A program made the translations under genes and the position numbers. A stretch of 64,000 bases of DNA from Eucommia ulmoides (Eukaryota; Streptophyta; Magnoliopsida; Garryales; Eucommiaceae): assembly GCA_016647705.1 (NCBI GenBank), contig JAENRU010000488.1, forward strand, positions 251,501 to 315,500, read 5' to 3'. Below are positions 21,018-32,950 of the stretch, one piece after another. The notes under the pieces are model-generated. The model searched no databases. It saw nothing but the letters and a program-made list of their open reading frames with translations, and was not told where the DNA came from. Within the stretch, counting starts at the first letter, position 1, and every line of letters starts with the position of its first letter.

Positions 21018-21320
21018 TCTTTAAGAATATGAGACCCATAGAAAAGAAGATGAGAGAAATTTTTTTACAATGGTTTGGAACCGTGCACAGAAGATCCATA
21101 GGAGTATCAGTGAAAAAATGTGATTTAGTTCAAATGCAGGGTGCTAATAGAGGGAGAGGTAAGCCTAAGAAGACTTAGAGCGAGACTATTAAAATTGATT
21201 TGTTGACATTAAAGTTAACTGAAGGAATGGCCCTTGATCGATCACTATGACGTAAACAGATTCATATAGCTGACCCTACTTAACTGTAGGACAAAGGCTT
21301 AGTTGTTGTTGTTGATTGAA
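21018..21320 (+). mobile_element. RTE-type LINE 3' fragment
   Basis: Plus-strand mirror of the fragment at 3131-3500. It contains a decayed C-terminal tail and ends in GTTGTTGTTG (from 21304), the TTG-rich tail typical of plant RTE elements. Confidence 0.65.
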
Positions 21321-21992
21321 ATAAAATATTTAGGATAAATGAATTATTCATTTATTCAAATTTCATTGAAGAATATAGATATTTGATGAAATAATTAGAG
21401 ATTGACAGAGATCAAGTATTATCATATTATTATGCTACAGAATATAACATATATAATATAAACATCTATTGAATTCTATTTCTATTTCCATAAAGTTGAC
21501 AGAGATCAAGTATTATCATAGTATTATGTTATAGAATATAACATATATAATATAAAGATCCATTTGAATTCTATTTCTATAAATTATTATTAAAATAAAA
21601 GTATTCTCCGATGCATTTTTGTTTAGGAGGGAGGAAACTTACTTATGCCAAGATATCATTTCAAATTATGGATTTTTGAATTCGGAGAGGTTTTGAGAGG
21701 GTTCAGGATTTAGACATAGATCTAATATCCTCATCATCTTCTTGGCATGCTTGGCCTATTTGGAAAGTAGGAAGCTTCCTTGACAGCTCTTCATCTGCAA
21801 ATGATTCTCGATATGAACACACAGAGCCAGGGTCCGGGCTGATCTTTGAATAGGAAAAAGAGTGGATCTGCAAGGTCACAAATGAATTGGCTTCCTAGAA
21901 AAAGGGATTGTTCGGTTATTTTTTTCTACTATTCTTTTTCTATTATTTGTAGGATTTTTTCAAAATCTTATATATTTCAATAGAACTAGCTC

Positions 21993-22103
21993 TAATACCA
22001 TGTATAAAATGCAATTGGCCTAAATCACTCTCAAAAGACGCTTCTAGAGAGGAAGATTGTCCTAGGCTAGGATCGAGTAACATAAATGATGTGGGATTCA
22101 ACA
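21993..22103 (-). mobile_element. TRIM-like small LTR, R3 copy
   Basis: Reverse-complement copy of 2346-2453, bounded by TAATACCA (primer-site side) and TCAACA. Confidence 0.5.
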
Positions 22104-22639
22104 ATATTCTTTGGGTTTTTTACACTTTAACTACTATCTCACTTTGGCCCTTGTGACCATTGTGACCTTTAGTTGGTAAAAAAAGAACAGGATTAATGAT
22201 TCGGACTGAAGCGGGATGATTAGAAAATTTTAGGCTTTTATGCGTTCAAATTGAAGTTACAGGGACCAAAGTGAGATGACGGTCAAATTTCAGGGGTCTA
22301 AAGTGTCGAAAACCCATATTCTTTTGATCATAATCAAATATGCATTCACTGAGGGAAAAAAAAAAAAAAGGAGGAGAGAGGCACCAAACGTCTCGGAAAA
22401 TATCTCTGCTTTGATACTGATGTCCAACATAATCTAAGGGACACCTGCAAGTCACATACAACTTCATTTACATTAAACCCACAAAAGAATAAAAATAAAT
22501 AAACTATGATTGGCCAAAAAAAAATGGCCTTGAAGAATTTTCAACAATAATTCAGCTACGTTACCTTCATAAGATGCCAACTGCTGTTGTTGTCATCTTA
22601 AAAAGGGGAATTGTGCTAGATTCATCACTCCTGGATAGA

Positions 22640-23015
22640 TAACATTTTGGAAAATTACACTTTTGGAAAAGTACAGGGTTGATGTCTTTGTAGACCCTGA
22701 GGTTTGTCAAATTGCACACTTGATCCCTTAAGTTTCACCATCTGTTTCAATCCCGCAAAATTGCAAACGTTGTTAATGATTTTGGACAGATAATGAGTTG
22801 TGTTCAGCACGTGGCCTTCAAATGGGGATATTTTCAACATTTCATTATTTCACTAAACCTTTTGAAAGAAAACTCAAGGGAAAACGTCTTAAATTTAGAA
22901 GGCCACGTGTTGAACACAACTTATTTTTCATTCAAAATCATTGACATCAATTTTTATTTTGGAAGACTAAAACATATGTGAAACTTGAAGGACCAAATCT
23001 GCAATTCGATAAATC
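22640..23015. mobile_element. FB2 fold-back element, R3 copy
   Basis: Inverted-end element matching 1427-1790 in reverse, with GGCCACGTGTTGAACACAAC and GTGTTCAGCACGTGGCCTTC facing each other inside. Confidence 0.6.
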
Positions 23016-23460
23016 TCAATGTCACAGGCTAAAGGTTTTCCCTAAGAAGCCGTGCGTCCTTAGCGTTATTCCACCCTGGTGAAAGCGCAAAGTAAGCCTA
23101 ACCAACTCTATCGTTTGAGAACACTTTAATAAAGAGGGATAGAATTAAAGAAATAATCTCTTTATATCTTTAGAGAGTAAATATACAAGGATGCTAAACT
23201 CTAAAAGTTGAGAGATTTGAGAGATAATTTGGAGCAAATGAGCTCATCTCCTTATATAGGCCTTGCCATTGAGGATGGATGGTCCATAGCTGTTAAAGGC
23301 TCTAGGCGCACCAAGGCACACAAGGTGTCCCGGAGCCTAAGCGCACATTCAATTTGGAATAAACTCGACGATCTCTCCCTCACACATCGAGTCTTTTGGC
23401 CGGCTGAACCCTCAACCAGTCTTTCCCTTTGTGTTTATTAGGCCAATTATTATAACATGG

Positions 23461-23585
23461 GCTCTGATATCAGTGTAAGATGGTTTTGGGTCTCTCTCAA
23501 CCCCAAAAGCTAGCTCATGAGGTAAGGTTTTCCCTCGCACTTATAATCTAACCATCAACCCCTTCCACATCCAATGTGGGATAAT
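23461..23585 (-). mobile_element. Small LTR with primer site, R3 copy
   Basis: GCTCTGATATCA (23461-23472) is the reverse complement of the primer-site motif. The LTR-like part ends at CCACATCCAATGTGGGATAA (about 23565-23584). Confidence 0.5.
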
Positions 23586-23984
23586 TCAATTTAATTTTTT
23601 GATTTATAATAATTGATAAATTCATCATACTTTATCATAATTTCTTACTATTTGTATACTACGCTACTAAAATTAATTTGTACATGTACAAGTTTATTCT
23701 TATAGTCATTTATTAAAATTTATAATTTTTATTATTATTATTATTTATAAAATTCTCCCATTAGTAAAATTTCTGCGTCGTCCCGACAGGGTACATTCCT
23801 ATAACCTTCTAACACCCACACTCCACCCCGACCCCACCCCAGATATTTCCAAGAAATTGGGGGGTGGAAACTGTCTTTTTCTTACTCCTTCCATCTTTTA
23901 ACTGAGTACAGAAAATTTCAAGACGTGGGTGCCAAGGACTCTCTTAACGACACAGACACAAACACAGACATGCTTATTATCATG

Positions 23985-23992
23985 TATAAATA
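23985..23992 (+). promoter_or_regulatory. TATA box of T2 small gene
   Basis: TATAAATA 153 bp before the ATG at 24138, collinear with the T1 gene. Confidence 0.6.
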
Positions 23993-24137
23993 GAAGACAA
24001 TTTGCAAGAGCTTCTACACAAGCATTAAAAAAAAAAAAAATAGATAGAGAAAGGAGAGAGAGAATTGTTTCTTGATACCTTAATATATCCTCCTCCACAG
24101 CTCAAAACCTTCTGAAAGATTTTCATCAGAACCAGTA

Positions 24138-24329
24138 ATGGCTTCTTCCTTCTTCAATTTTTTTGGCTGCTTTTCGATTTCCAGTAGGGTTCGCTCGATC
24201 GGTGAAGAAGAAGTTAGCTGTAAAAAGAAAGCTAATGAGAAAGGCAAATCAATGAGCAAGTCCAAGAGGAGTAGTTCTTCAGTTCCAGCATACTACTGTT
24301 CTGCTGAATCAATACTTTCTCGGATATAA
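24138..24329 (+). CDS. Small Lys/Ser-rich protein, type I copy in T2
   Basis: Intronless, 63 residues. It keeps the FFGCF motif (residues 8-12) shared with the type II proteins, so it is likely closer to the ancestral type I sequence than the T1 copy. Then come SSRVRSIGEEEVSCKKKAN, KGKSMSKSKRSSSSVPAYYC and SAESILSRI. The Lys/Ser content would make it strongly basic. No organelle signal other than a possible C-terminal SRI is seen. Promoter, leader and start codon are collinear with T1. Function is unknown; the call as a gene rests on conservation across six dispersed copies and on a shared TATA box. Confidence 0.6.
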   Translation: MASSFFNFFGCFSISSRVRSIGEEEVSCKKKANEKGKSMSKSKRSSSSVPAYYCSAESILSRI

Positions 24330-25975
24330 AGATTCATTTTATAATGGTAAGGTTGTTCCATTGTGACCCGGAGGTCTCGGGTTGAAATCTTAAAAACAGC
24401 CTCTTTGTATACAGGCTGTGTACATCTGGTTGTCTCCAGATCCTGCAATAGCAGGAGCCTTTTGTCTTTATTTTATTTTACTTTTTTTCATGGGATTGGG
24501 GATGTAATTTTTAAGCAGGGATTGTATGTTTTATTAATGTAAAATTGTCTATATTATGTAATAATAAAAACAATATGTGATCTTTTGTAATCCATTTCTA
24601 GCTTATTCTGAGTTAGTACGTTGATCTCAATAACAAATAAATAGAAAAGGTGAAATAAATATTAATATATTAATTAATTTGACTAAAATCACTACATAAT
24701 CTGATAATTTTGACATAAATATATAACTATCCATGCTTTAAGGTGTAAAGTGTAATTAAAACTTGTTGCAGGTATGAGAGAGAGGAGATGGAAAGAGAAA
24801 GTATGAAGCCGGGTGCATTTAATTATTTTGGATTAAAAAATTAAAAAATGATCTATTGAGGAATTAACACATACTTAAAGATAATTAAAAAAAACCAAAA
24901 ATTCGTTAAAAGGAAAAAAAAAAAAAAAGACAGAATCAGCCTCCTCGGCCTCATGGGCCCCGGTTTGGTTATTGTTTACGTTCCTTAATTTCTATTCTCA
25001 CTATCAAAATTTTGGGATTAATGTAGAGAAACGTGTTTGGTTTGATAAACACGATTTTGTTCCTAAAATTTTGGGAGAGTAATTCCAGAATTCATTAACA
25101 ACCTAAGAAACAAAAAAAAATGTGGATTCCTATACACTCTCACAAAACTATTCCCACTAACACCCTGCCTGCCGCCGCCGCCGCCACCACCCTCGGCAAC
25201 CACCATCCCGCGGGCCACCAATATGCTTCGACCACCACCATCTGTGACCACAACCACCCCCGGCCACCACCATGCCGGCCAATATACATTTAAAAAAAAA
25301 TTAAAAAAAAAAAGCCAAATATTGGAACCAAACTTGGTTTTTGTTTTTGTTCTCAAAGATTAAAAGAAACAATTTCAGAACAATAACATGTTTCTATTCC
25401 CAAAATACTCCAGAACCGAAACAGAATTTTCAGCCCAATTTATAAGAAGTAGAAATAGAAAAACAAATATATATCCTAAAAAATTAATCAAGAATTCTAA
25501 ATCAAACTTAATATATATATCAAATTGGAAAGATACATTTAAGATTCTTAAGCTCATATATATCGATAATTTCATGTAGGATTAATGGCACTTTACCTTA
25601 CCCCTATGGTTCACTGAATTGCACTTTATCCTAGTAATATTTTCGTAAACACTGAACTCTCGTATTAACTTTTATGTATGATAGTGGTAACTTTTATGTA
25701 TGATAGGAAAAATACTTGGGTTTAGAAGGGTAGATTTTTGTTACGGACTATATTGAAAATTTAATACATTTCCTAATTAAAGTTCAAATTAACCAGCTTA
25801 AACTGAAGGCTTTTTTTACAGTGGCGGAGCTGCTTGGTGCCAGCGGGGATTCAAGCCTCCCCAAACTTTTGAAATCTTTCTTTATTACCCTAATAATTTT
25901 AGGGGGAAATTAACAATTAAAATCCCTTAAAATTTTATATAAGTCCTCTTGAATTATAAAAACATCTAATCAAAA

Positions 25976-25978
25976 CCC

Positions 25979-25999
<21 letters not shown>
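25976..25999. repeat. 24-base C run
   Basis: A homopolymer inside the short MITE of T2. The matching site in T1 (near 16555) has only a few C residues, so it expanded, or was miscalled, in this copy only. Confidence 0.85.
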
Positions 26000-26012
<13 letters not shown>

Positions 26013-26225
26013 ACTTCCGCCGGCGGCTTTTCACAAACATGAATTAATTCTCTTTTAATATGAAAATGACAATAATTAATAATCTAAGGACGCCTGAAAG
26101 TCAACATTCAATTTCCTTCTCAATTAAGCAAAAAACTATGATTGGCCAAGGATCGTATGACTGAGGGCATCTTTGAGAAATGTTCAACATCAAACCTCTT
26201 CCAAAATTTATGAGAAAAAAAAAAT

Positions 26226-27160
26226 AGAGTTTTTGACATTTCACATCCCTAAAGTTCGACTATTATTTCACTTTGGTTTTTATAGTTTCAATTTGAACAC
26301 ATGACACTTCGAAGTTTCGTTATCATCCTTACCTCAGCCCAAAATCCCAATCTATAGCTCCATCAAAATTATGGATGACAAATGACCACATACCATGAAC
26401 CCACCTGTTTTTAAAGGGAACTTTTGGGGATTTCCAATTTATTCCTTTGCCCCTTATCTTCTACGAAAAAAAAAAAAAAAAAAAGAGGTTAGAAATGACC
26501 AAATTTCTTTAAAAACAGTCGAGTGTGAGCAAGTGACTATTTTCCGTATGGTTTTTCATGCGCGGGGCCGGGCCGGGCTGGATTTTTGCTAAAAAATTAT
26601 AAGATTCTTTATGGCCCGATCACGCCCTTTTACGTATATATTAAAAAATAATTACTAAAATACAAAATACAATTTTTTTTCTTAAAAAATAAAAAATAAT
26701 AAAAAAATCAAACAAATGCCAATATCCATATTAATTAAGCATTCCTACCGGCCGCTACAAACTTCACTTCCAAGTCGAAATACATCATCCATATATCTAT
26801 TCATATATATATCATATAATTTATCTATTTTATATATCTATTATTATATATAATAAATAATTGTTATATCAAAGGCTTCACATTGTACCGCCCTAAAAAA
26901 TGATCGGGCCTAAAGTTTAAGACCCTAACCCAACCCATTGGCCTAAATTTTAGGCTCAAGCCCTAAAAATTGGGCAACGGGCACGGCAGACTAGTTGGGC
27001 CTCCAGGCTCATGAACAGCCCTAAATTGACTTGGACAGTAATGGGATGATTACGAACCTTTAAGGTGTTATACATTAAAATTGAAACCATGGGGACCAAC
27101 GTGAGATTTTGGTCGAACTTGAGCGACACAAAGTGACAACCCCTAAAAATAATGAATTTG
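26226..27160. mobile_element. FB1 element with nested GGGCCGGGCC element, T2 copy
   Basis: Direct duplicate of 16787-17715 with the same nested insertion, so the nesting predates the 9.5-kb tandem duplication. Confidence 0.6.
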
Positions 27161-27331
27161 AGGTGCCACGTCAGCATTTTTCTTTATCCTACCCCACCCC
27201 CACCCTAGGTGTTTTCTAAGAAATTGGTTTTCCTTTCTCTTTCATTTACTGAGTATGTAATTTTAAAAACCGTGGGGATGAAGTAATCTGAAAATGACAC
27301 GCACTAATGATAAAACACGCTCAGCTCTATC

Positions 27332-27338
27332 TATAAAT
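27332..27338 (+). promoter_or_regulatory. TATA box of R4 small gene
   Basis: TATAAAT, 112 bp upstream of the ATG at 27444, with the GCCACGTCAGC block about 160 bp further upstream. Confidence 0.55.
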
Positions 27339-27443
27339 GGAAGGCATTCTGCAACAGATTTTGCATAACACACACACAAAAAAAAAAGGCTTGTTTTCAT
27401 GCCTTCTTCCTCCATAGCCAAAAGCTTTCGGATCAGTCCAGTA

Positions 27444-27662
27444 ATGGCGTCTTCCTTCTCGAGCTTCTTCGGTTGCTTTTCGGATTCCCCTAGGGTTTCA
27501 TGTGGAGGAGAAGAAGTTAGCTGTAAAAATGAAGAAATAAAGGGGCAAAAAGGTCAGAACGAAAAATCAAAGAGCAAGAGTAAGAAAAAGAGTATTAGTA
27601 GCAGTAAGCCCCCAATTCCAATGTCATATTTCCCCATTGGATCACAATTTTCTCGGCTATGA
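27444..27662 (+). CDS. Small Lys/Ser-rich protein, type II copy in R4
   Basis: Intronless, 72 residues ending FSRL. This copy has the consensus FFGCFSDSPRVSCGGEEVSC (residues 8-27) and KSKSKSKKKS. An in-frame ATG lies 45 bp upstream (27399), created by a single base difference from the R3 leader (CATGCC versus CATACC). Using it would add 15 residues, but the inner ATG is the one conserved in all copies, so I start at 27444. No introns, signal peptide or membrane segment. Function is unknown; C-terminal SRL suggests a testable peroxisomal location. Confidence 0.6.
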   Translation: MASSFSSFFGCFSDSPRVSCGGEEVSCKNEEIKGQKGQNEKSKSKSKKKSISSSKPPIPMSYFPIGSQFSRL

Positions 27663-29039
27663 GATTTTTTTACAGGCATTCTTCTTTCAAGAGCATCAAC
27701 CATGTTTAAGTACTGGGATTTTCGTTTTATTTTATTCTTTCATTTTGTGGTTGTAATTTTAAAGACAGGATTATATTTGTATGTGGCTATTATTGTAAAA
27801 TAAAAAAAAAATAGCATATTATATAGAAGAATTGGAATTTTTATAAGGCTTTTATTGGGTTTATCCCACATCGGATATGAAATGGGCCGATAGTCAAATA
27901 ATAATTGTAAGGGAAAGTCACTCCTCATGAGCTAACTTTGGGGTACTTGAAAGTGGCACAAGACCACCCTAAAGCTTTGACTAATAAAAATCAAGCAACT
28001 CCATTAAAACTTCTGTTCCTAGAAATTTGGGAACAGAAACCAAAATATGGCAACCATTTAAAAAAAATATCATTGGAGTTTGGACACTTTGCTCCCCTGA
28101 AATTTGATCGTTATTTCACTTTCGTCCTCATAGTTGCAATTTGAACACATGACACCCTGCAATTCCGTAATCATCCCATTTCAATTCAAATCAACAACTC
28201 AAATATAATTTTGGACGACAAATAGTCAATTGCCATGCAACCAACTATTTTTAAGGGGAATTTATAGGCATTTCCGACCTCTTCCTTTCACTCTACAAAT
28301 TTTCTATAAAAATCAACAACTTTGGAGTGATAACTTACCTTTAAAATCGTTTGTACTAGGTCATCGATTATCCTTATGTATCCTTATGTATGAAGATACT
28401 CAATTCGGTCATTGTGGCAAGACTCTTTTATGGATTTCTTTTCACAATATCCATAGGGTCCTCTTATTTATTCTTTCTACGAGCTTTGGTTGTTACAGAA
28501 CGGAAAAGGGAAACAAAGGGACGCAGACAAATGTATCAACAACAAATTATATTTCTGACTTCTGAGTATTTGGATAGGAATGAGAATGGATGTCAGATGA
28601 CTATTATATGTCCAAAGTTGTAATGGAGATAATCACTTGGATTGTAGTGTGATGATTAGCAAACTTTAAACTATTATATCTTCAAGGGGAATTTACACTT
28701 TGCACCCCTAAAGTTTGACCAAAATCTCACTTTGGTACCCATAGTTACAATTTGAATACATAATACCGTAAATTTTTCTTGATCATACCACTATAGTCCA
28801 AGTCATTATCTCCATTACAATGTTGGATGGAAAACAACCACCTGTCACATACCTGACTGTTTCTTAAGAGGTTTTTTGGGCAAGTCCAACCTCCTTCACT
28901 ACCATTCTTTTTCCCACCCAAAGATCATAAATATGTATAACAGAGTATGTATGAATATATGTATAGTGTGGAATCGCACATTGATGTTAGATCCCCCAAT
29001 ATCTGTTCGCAGTAGTTTGCAAAGTCCACTTTGCGCATG

Positions 29040-29700
29040 AGGGGGTGTGTTAAATCCTGGGTTAATAGCACTTTACCCCCTTGTGGTTTGACCAATTTGC
29101 ACTTTATCCCCATATGGTTTAAAAATCGTCACTTACCTCTCTGTGGTTAGATATTTGTTACACTTACCCCCCTATATCAAGGGAATAAGTGGTTTGAAAA
29201 TCTAACCACAGCGGGGATAAGTAGCGATTTTCAAACCCATGGGGGTAAATGCAAATCGATCAAATCACAAGAGGTAAAGTTTAATTAACCCTTAAATCCT
29301 ACATCGCTTGTATTACGTGATCCTGAGCTATATATAAAGTCTATGGCAATCCTCCTCTTTCAAGGCGTCTTTCAAAAGTGAGTGAGACCCATTGGGTTCC
29401 TACATGATATCAATGGTAGGTCTTTTGCCTGATATTGAGCGTGTTAAATCTCACATCAATTTTGGGCCCCCGATATCCGCTCACAGTGGTTTGTCAAAAT
29501 TCACCCAGCACATGAGGGGGCGTGTTGAATCCCACATTGATGTTGGGGCTCCCAATATCCATTCACATTAGTTCGGCAAGGTCCAGCATGTTGAATCCTA
29601 CATCGCTTGTGTTACCCAATCCTGAGCAATATATAAAGTCTAGGGCAATCCTCTTCTTACAAGGCGTCTTTTAAGAGTGAGTTAGGCCAATTGAGTTGCT
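29040..29700. mobile_element. TRIM-like repeats private to R4
   Basis: Contains two LTR-like copies starting (T)TTAAATCCTACATCGCTTG (29292) and TGTTGAATCCTACATCGC (29589), with CAAGGCGTCTTTC and ATATATAAAGTCTA blocks, plus an inverted pair of GGGGTAAGTG-type segments (29060-29280). It is absent from R3. Confidence 0.5.
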
Positions 29701-31005
29701 ATATATATGTATATATATAGGACTTCTTCGTCGAAAATTTATAAGGAAGAAAAAAATAAGTTAGAAATACCCATAAAGTCCCCTTCAAAATAGTCGGGTG
29801 CACGACAGTTGGTTGTTCATTCATCGTCTAAAATTATAATGGAGTTATTGATTTGGACTGAAGTGAGATGATTACAGAACTTTAGGGTAGTAAAATTGCA
29901 ACAATGGGACCAAGATGAAATAATAGTCAAAATTTAGGGGTGCAAAGTGTCAAAACCGCTATATTCAAATTGAAACAATAGGGACTAAAGTGAAATTTTG
30001 GTCAAACTTCAGGGGTACAAAGTGTCAATACCCCTTAGAATAATCTAAGGACATACGGCAACTCTACCTTCAACTTCCTTGTCAAATAAGCAACAAAGTG
30101 TGATAGTCAAGGATCATATGAATCGTGTTATCTTAAGTGAGATAAAAACTACGTCTTTAACGAATTTTCAACACACAATTCAGCCACCTCACCTTGTCAA
30201 ACCTCACTTCAGCCAATTCAACGGGTCACTGTAAGCAGGGGGAACATACAAGAACTATCAGAGGCAATCGAGTTATGAAGGTGGCGTTTGGTAGTGTATT
30301 TGCTTTTCCATTTCTACTTCTAATAAATTGGGATGAAAATTCTGCCTCCATTCTAGAGTATTCCAGGAATAGATACATGTATGATAACGATAATTATTCT
30401 AAAATTATTTCTTTTAATTTATGAGAAAACACTACAAAATTTGTTTTTTTTTTTCTAAATGTACAATGGCCCGGAGGTGGTGGTGGCCGGCAAGATGGTA
30501 GTGGGAATAATTTTGTGAGAGTGGAAAGGCAACATTTATTTTGTTTCTCAGATTCTTTAGAAATTGAGAAAATATTCTCAAATTACTTCTAAAATTGTGG
30601 GAATAAAAAGAAATGTGTTTACCAAACGCGTTTTTGTACATTAATCCCAAAATTTTAGGAACGGGAACAGAAACAACAACCACAAAAACATCAACCAAAC
30701 GTGGTCAGAATCTCCCTCCTTCATGCTTCCTCAACAGTTAAAAATTAATCTCCAGCAAAAAATTATAAAAATCAAGATTTTGAGGTGCCACATCAGCATT
30801 TTTTTCTCTTCTCACAAGCTTTTCAAATGCCGTAATCAAAAGTCTTCATCTTCCCTTATCTTCCTATCAAGTAATTAAGTACATATTTGTGGCGATGGTT
30901 GAACTTGCAACTTTGCTTATTTACATTCCCAGTTTTCATTGTTAGTAATTTAACATAAATTTTTAACATATGTTGCCATTGTTTGTTTTCCTTTTTTCCC
31001 AACGT

Positions 31006-31360
31006 AGATGAGAATGCTATGGTGGATAAGTGGAAAGAAAAAAATAAAATTATCAGAGAGAATTTAGGAATAACACCCATCGAAGAGAAGATGAGAAAAT
31101 ATTGTTTTAAGATGGTTTGACCATGTGCATAGAAGACCCATAAAACCACCAATGATAAAATACGATTTAGTTCAAGTGCGGGAGGCTACTAGAGGGAGAG
31201 GTAAGCCAAAGAATAATTGGAACAACACTATTAGAATTGATTTGATGACATTAAACCTGATTGAGGGATGACCCTTAATCGATTACTATAGCATAAACGG
31301 ATTCACATAGCCGAACTTACTTAACTGTGGGACAAAGACTTAGTTGTAGTTGTCGTTGAT
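31006..31360 (+). mobile_element. RTE-type LINE 3' fragment, R4 copy
   Basis: Same decayed LINE tail as 21018-21320, ending in TTAGTTGTAGTTGTCGTTG (from 31341). The LINE insertion therefore predates the R duplications. Confidence 0.65.
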
Positions 31361-31430
31361 ATTTTTTTCTACTATTTTTTTTCTTATTTTTGTAGGATTT
31401 TTTCAAATTCTCATATATTTTAAAAGGACT

Positions 31431-31559
31431 GGCTCTGATACCATGAATAAATCTAATGGGCCTAATTCACTCTCAAAAGACGCCTTTAGAGAGGAGGATT
31501 GCCCTAGGTTTTATATATAGCTCAAGATCAAGTAATACAAGTGATGTGGGATTCAGCAA
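31431..31559 (-). mobile_element. TRIM-like small LTR with perfect primer site
   Basis: GGCTCTGATACCA (31431-31443) is the exact reverse complement of TGGTATCAGAGCC, the plant initiator-tRNA-Met primer site. The LTR-like part runs to GTGGGATTCAGCA. Confidence 0.6.
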
Positions 31560-32099
31560 TATTCTTTGTTTTTACACTTTTCACCTTTCAACTTTGGCCC
31601 TTGACCCTTAGGGATCAAAAAGCGTAACAAGTTTAATGATTTGGACTGAAGCGGGATGATTACAAACTTTTAAGTGTTATGTGTTCAAATTGAAGTTACA
31701 TGGACCAAAGTGAGATAATGGTCAAATTTCAGGGGTCAAAGTGTCGAAAACTCATACTCTTTTGATAATAATCAAGATAAGTATTCGCTGGAGGAGAAAA
31801 AAAAAAGGAGAAGAGCACCAAACCTCTCTTAAAATACCTCTGCTTTGATGCTGATGTCCAACATCAAACACCATTTGTACCATAATCTAAGGCGCACCTG
31901 CAAGTCACATACAATTTCATTTATATTAGAACCCCCCCACCCCAAAAAAAATAAAATAAATAAATAAACTATGATTGGCCAAAAACAAGACCTTTGAAGA
32001 ATTTTCAACAATAATTCAGCTAAGTTACCTTCAGAAGCTGCCAAATGCTGTTGTTGTCTTCTTAAAAAAGACCATTTGTGCTAGATTCATCACTCCTAG

Positions 32100-32535
32100 A
32101 TGGATAACATTATGGAAAATTACAAATTTCGTCCCTAAAGTAAGCAGTTGGTGTCTTTGTGGATACTGAAATTTGTCAACTTGCACGTTTGATCCCTCAA
32201 GTTTCACAGTTTGTTTCAATCCCGCAAAATTGAAAACGTTGTTAATAATTTTGGATAGTGCTCAGCACGTAGCCTTCGAATGAAAATATTTCGTCATTTT
32301 ATTATTCAACTAAATCTAAGACGTTTTCCGCAAACAATTTCTTAACAACGATTGAGATTTTTCCCCCTCATTCTTTGGACGAATCGTTGTTAAAGAAAAT
32401 TTATGGGAAAACGTCTTCACTGGAAGGTCATATACTAAGCATAACTTATTTTCCGTCCAAAATCATTAACATCATTTTTTATTTTGCAAGGCCGAAACAT
32501 ATGGGAAACTTGAAAGACCAAATCTGCATTTCGGT
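32100..32535. mobile_element. FB2 fold-back element, R4 copy
   Basis: Inverted-end element with GGAAAATTACA and GACCAAATCTGCA-type ends. The interior holds facing GATTGAG and CGTTGTTAAAG arms. Confidence 0.55.
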
Positions 32536-32950
32536 AAACCTCAGTGTCACGGGCTAAAGGTTTTCCCTAAGAACCCGTGCAGCCTTAGCATTATGCCACC
32601 ATGTTGAAAGCACTAAGTAAGTCTAACCAAATCTATCACTAGCGGAAGACTTTAGTAACAAGGGAAGGAATTGGGGAAAGGCAAGGAATTGGAAGAAAGA
32701 ATATATTTATATCTTTAGAGAGGAAATATACAATGATTCTAAGCTCTAAGAGTTTAGGGATTTGAGGGATAGTTTAGAGCAAATGAGTTACTCTCCTTAT
32801 ATAGGCCTTAGCATTGAGAATGGATGGTCAAAATTGATTTAATCTGACAGTCGAGACTCAAGGCCTAGAACCTTTCTACAAAATATCCTCCTAAAGAATC
32901 CTTTAGAATCTTCTATATACATTTAGAAATATACAAGGCAATCTTCTTTA

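Larger units (their letters stand above)
17870..23640 (+). repeat. Duplicated module R3 (inverted relative to R1)
   Basis: Reverse-complement partner of R1 (825-6320), separated from it by about 11.5 kb. The order along the plus strand is small gene, FB1 elements, MITE, LINE 3' end, TRIM LTR, FB2, LTR-like relic and TRIM LTR, the exact mirror of R1. Confidence 0.8.
14166..23645 (+). repeat. Tandem segmental duplication, unit 1 (T1 + R3)
   Basis: Starting at ACTAAAATTAATTTGTACAT (about 14178), this unit is repeated head to tail from about 23664. Offsets are close to 9.49 kb near the left end and 9.44 kb at the type II gene, and grow further right because unit 2 has extra insertions. It carries one type I and one type II small gene, both on the plus strand. 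Confidence 0.85.
23655..32950 (+). repeat. Tandem segmental duplication, unit 2 (T2 + R4)
   Basis: Second head-to-tail copy of 14166-23645. T2 is very close to T1 in sequence. R4 is more diverged from R3, has extra material at about 29040-29700 and lacks the private R3 tandem duplication. Confidence 0.8.
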
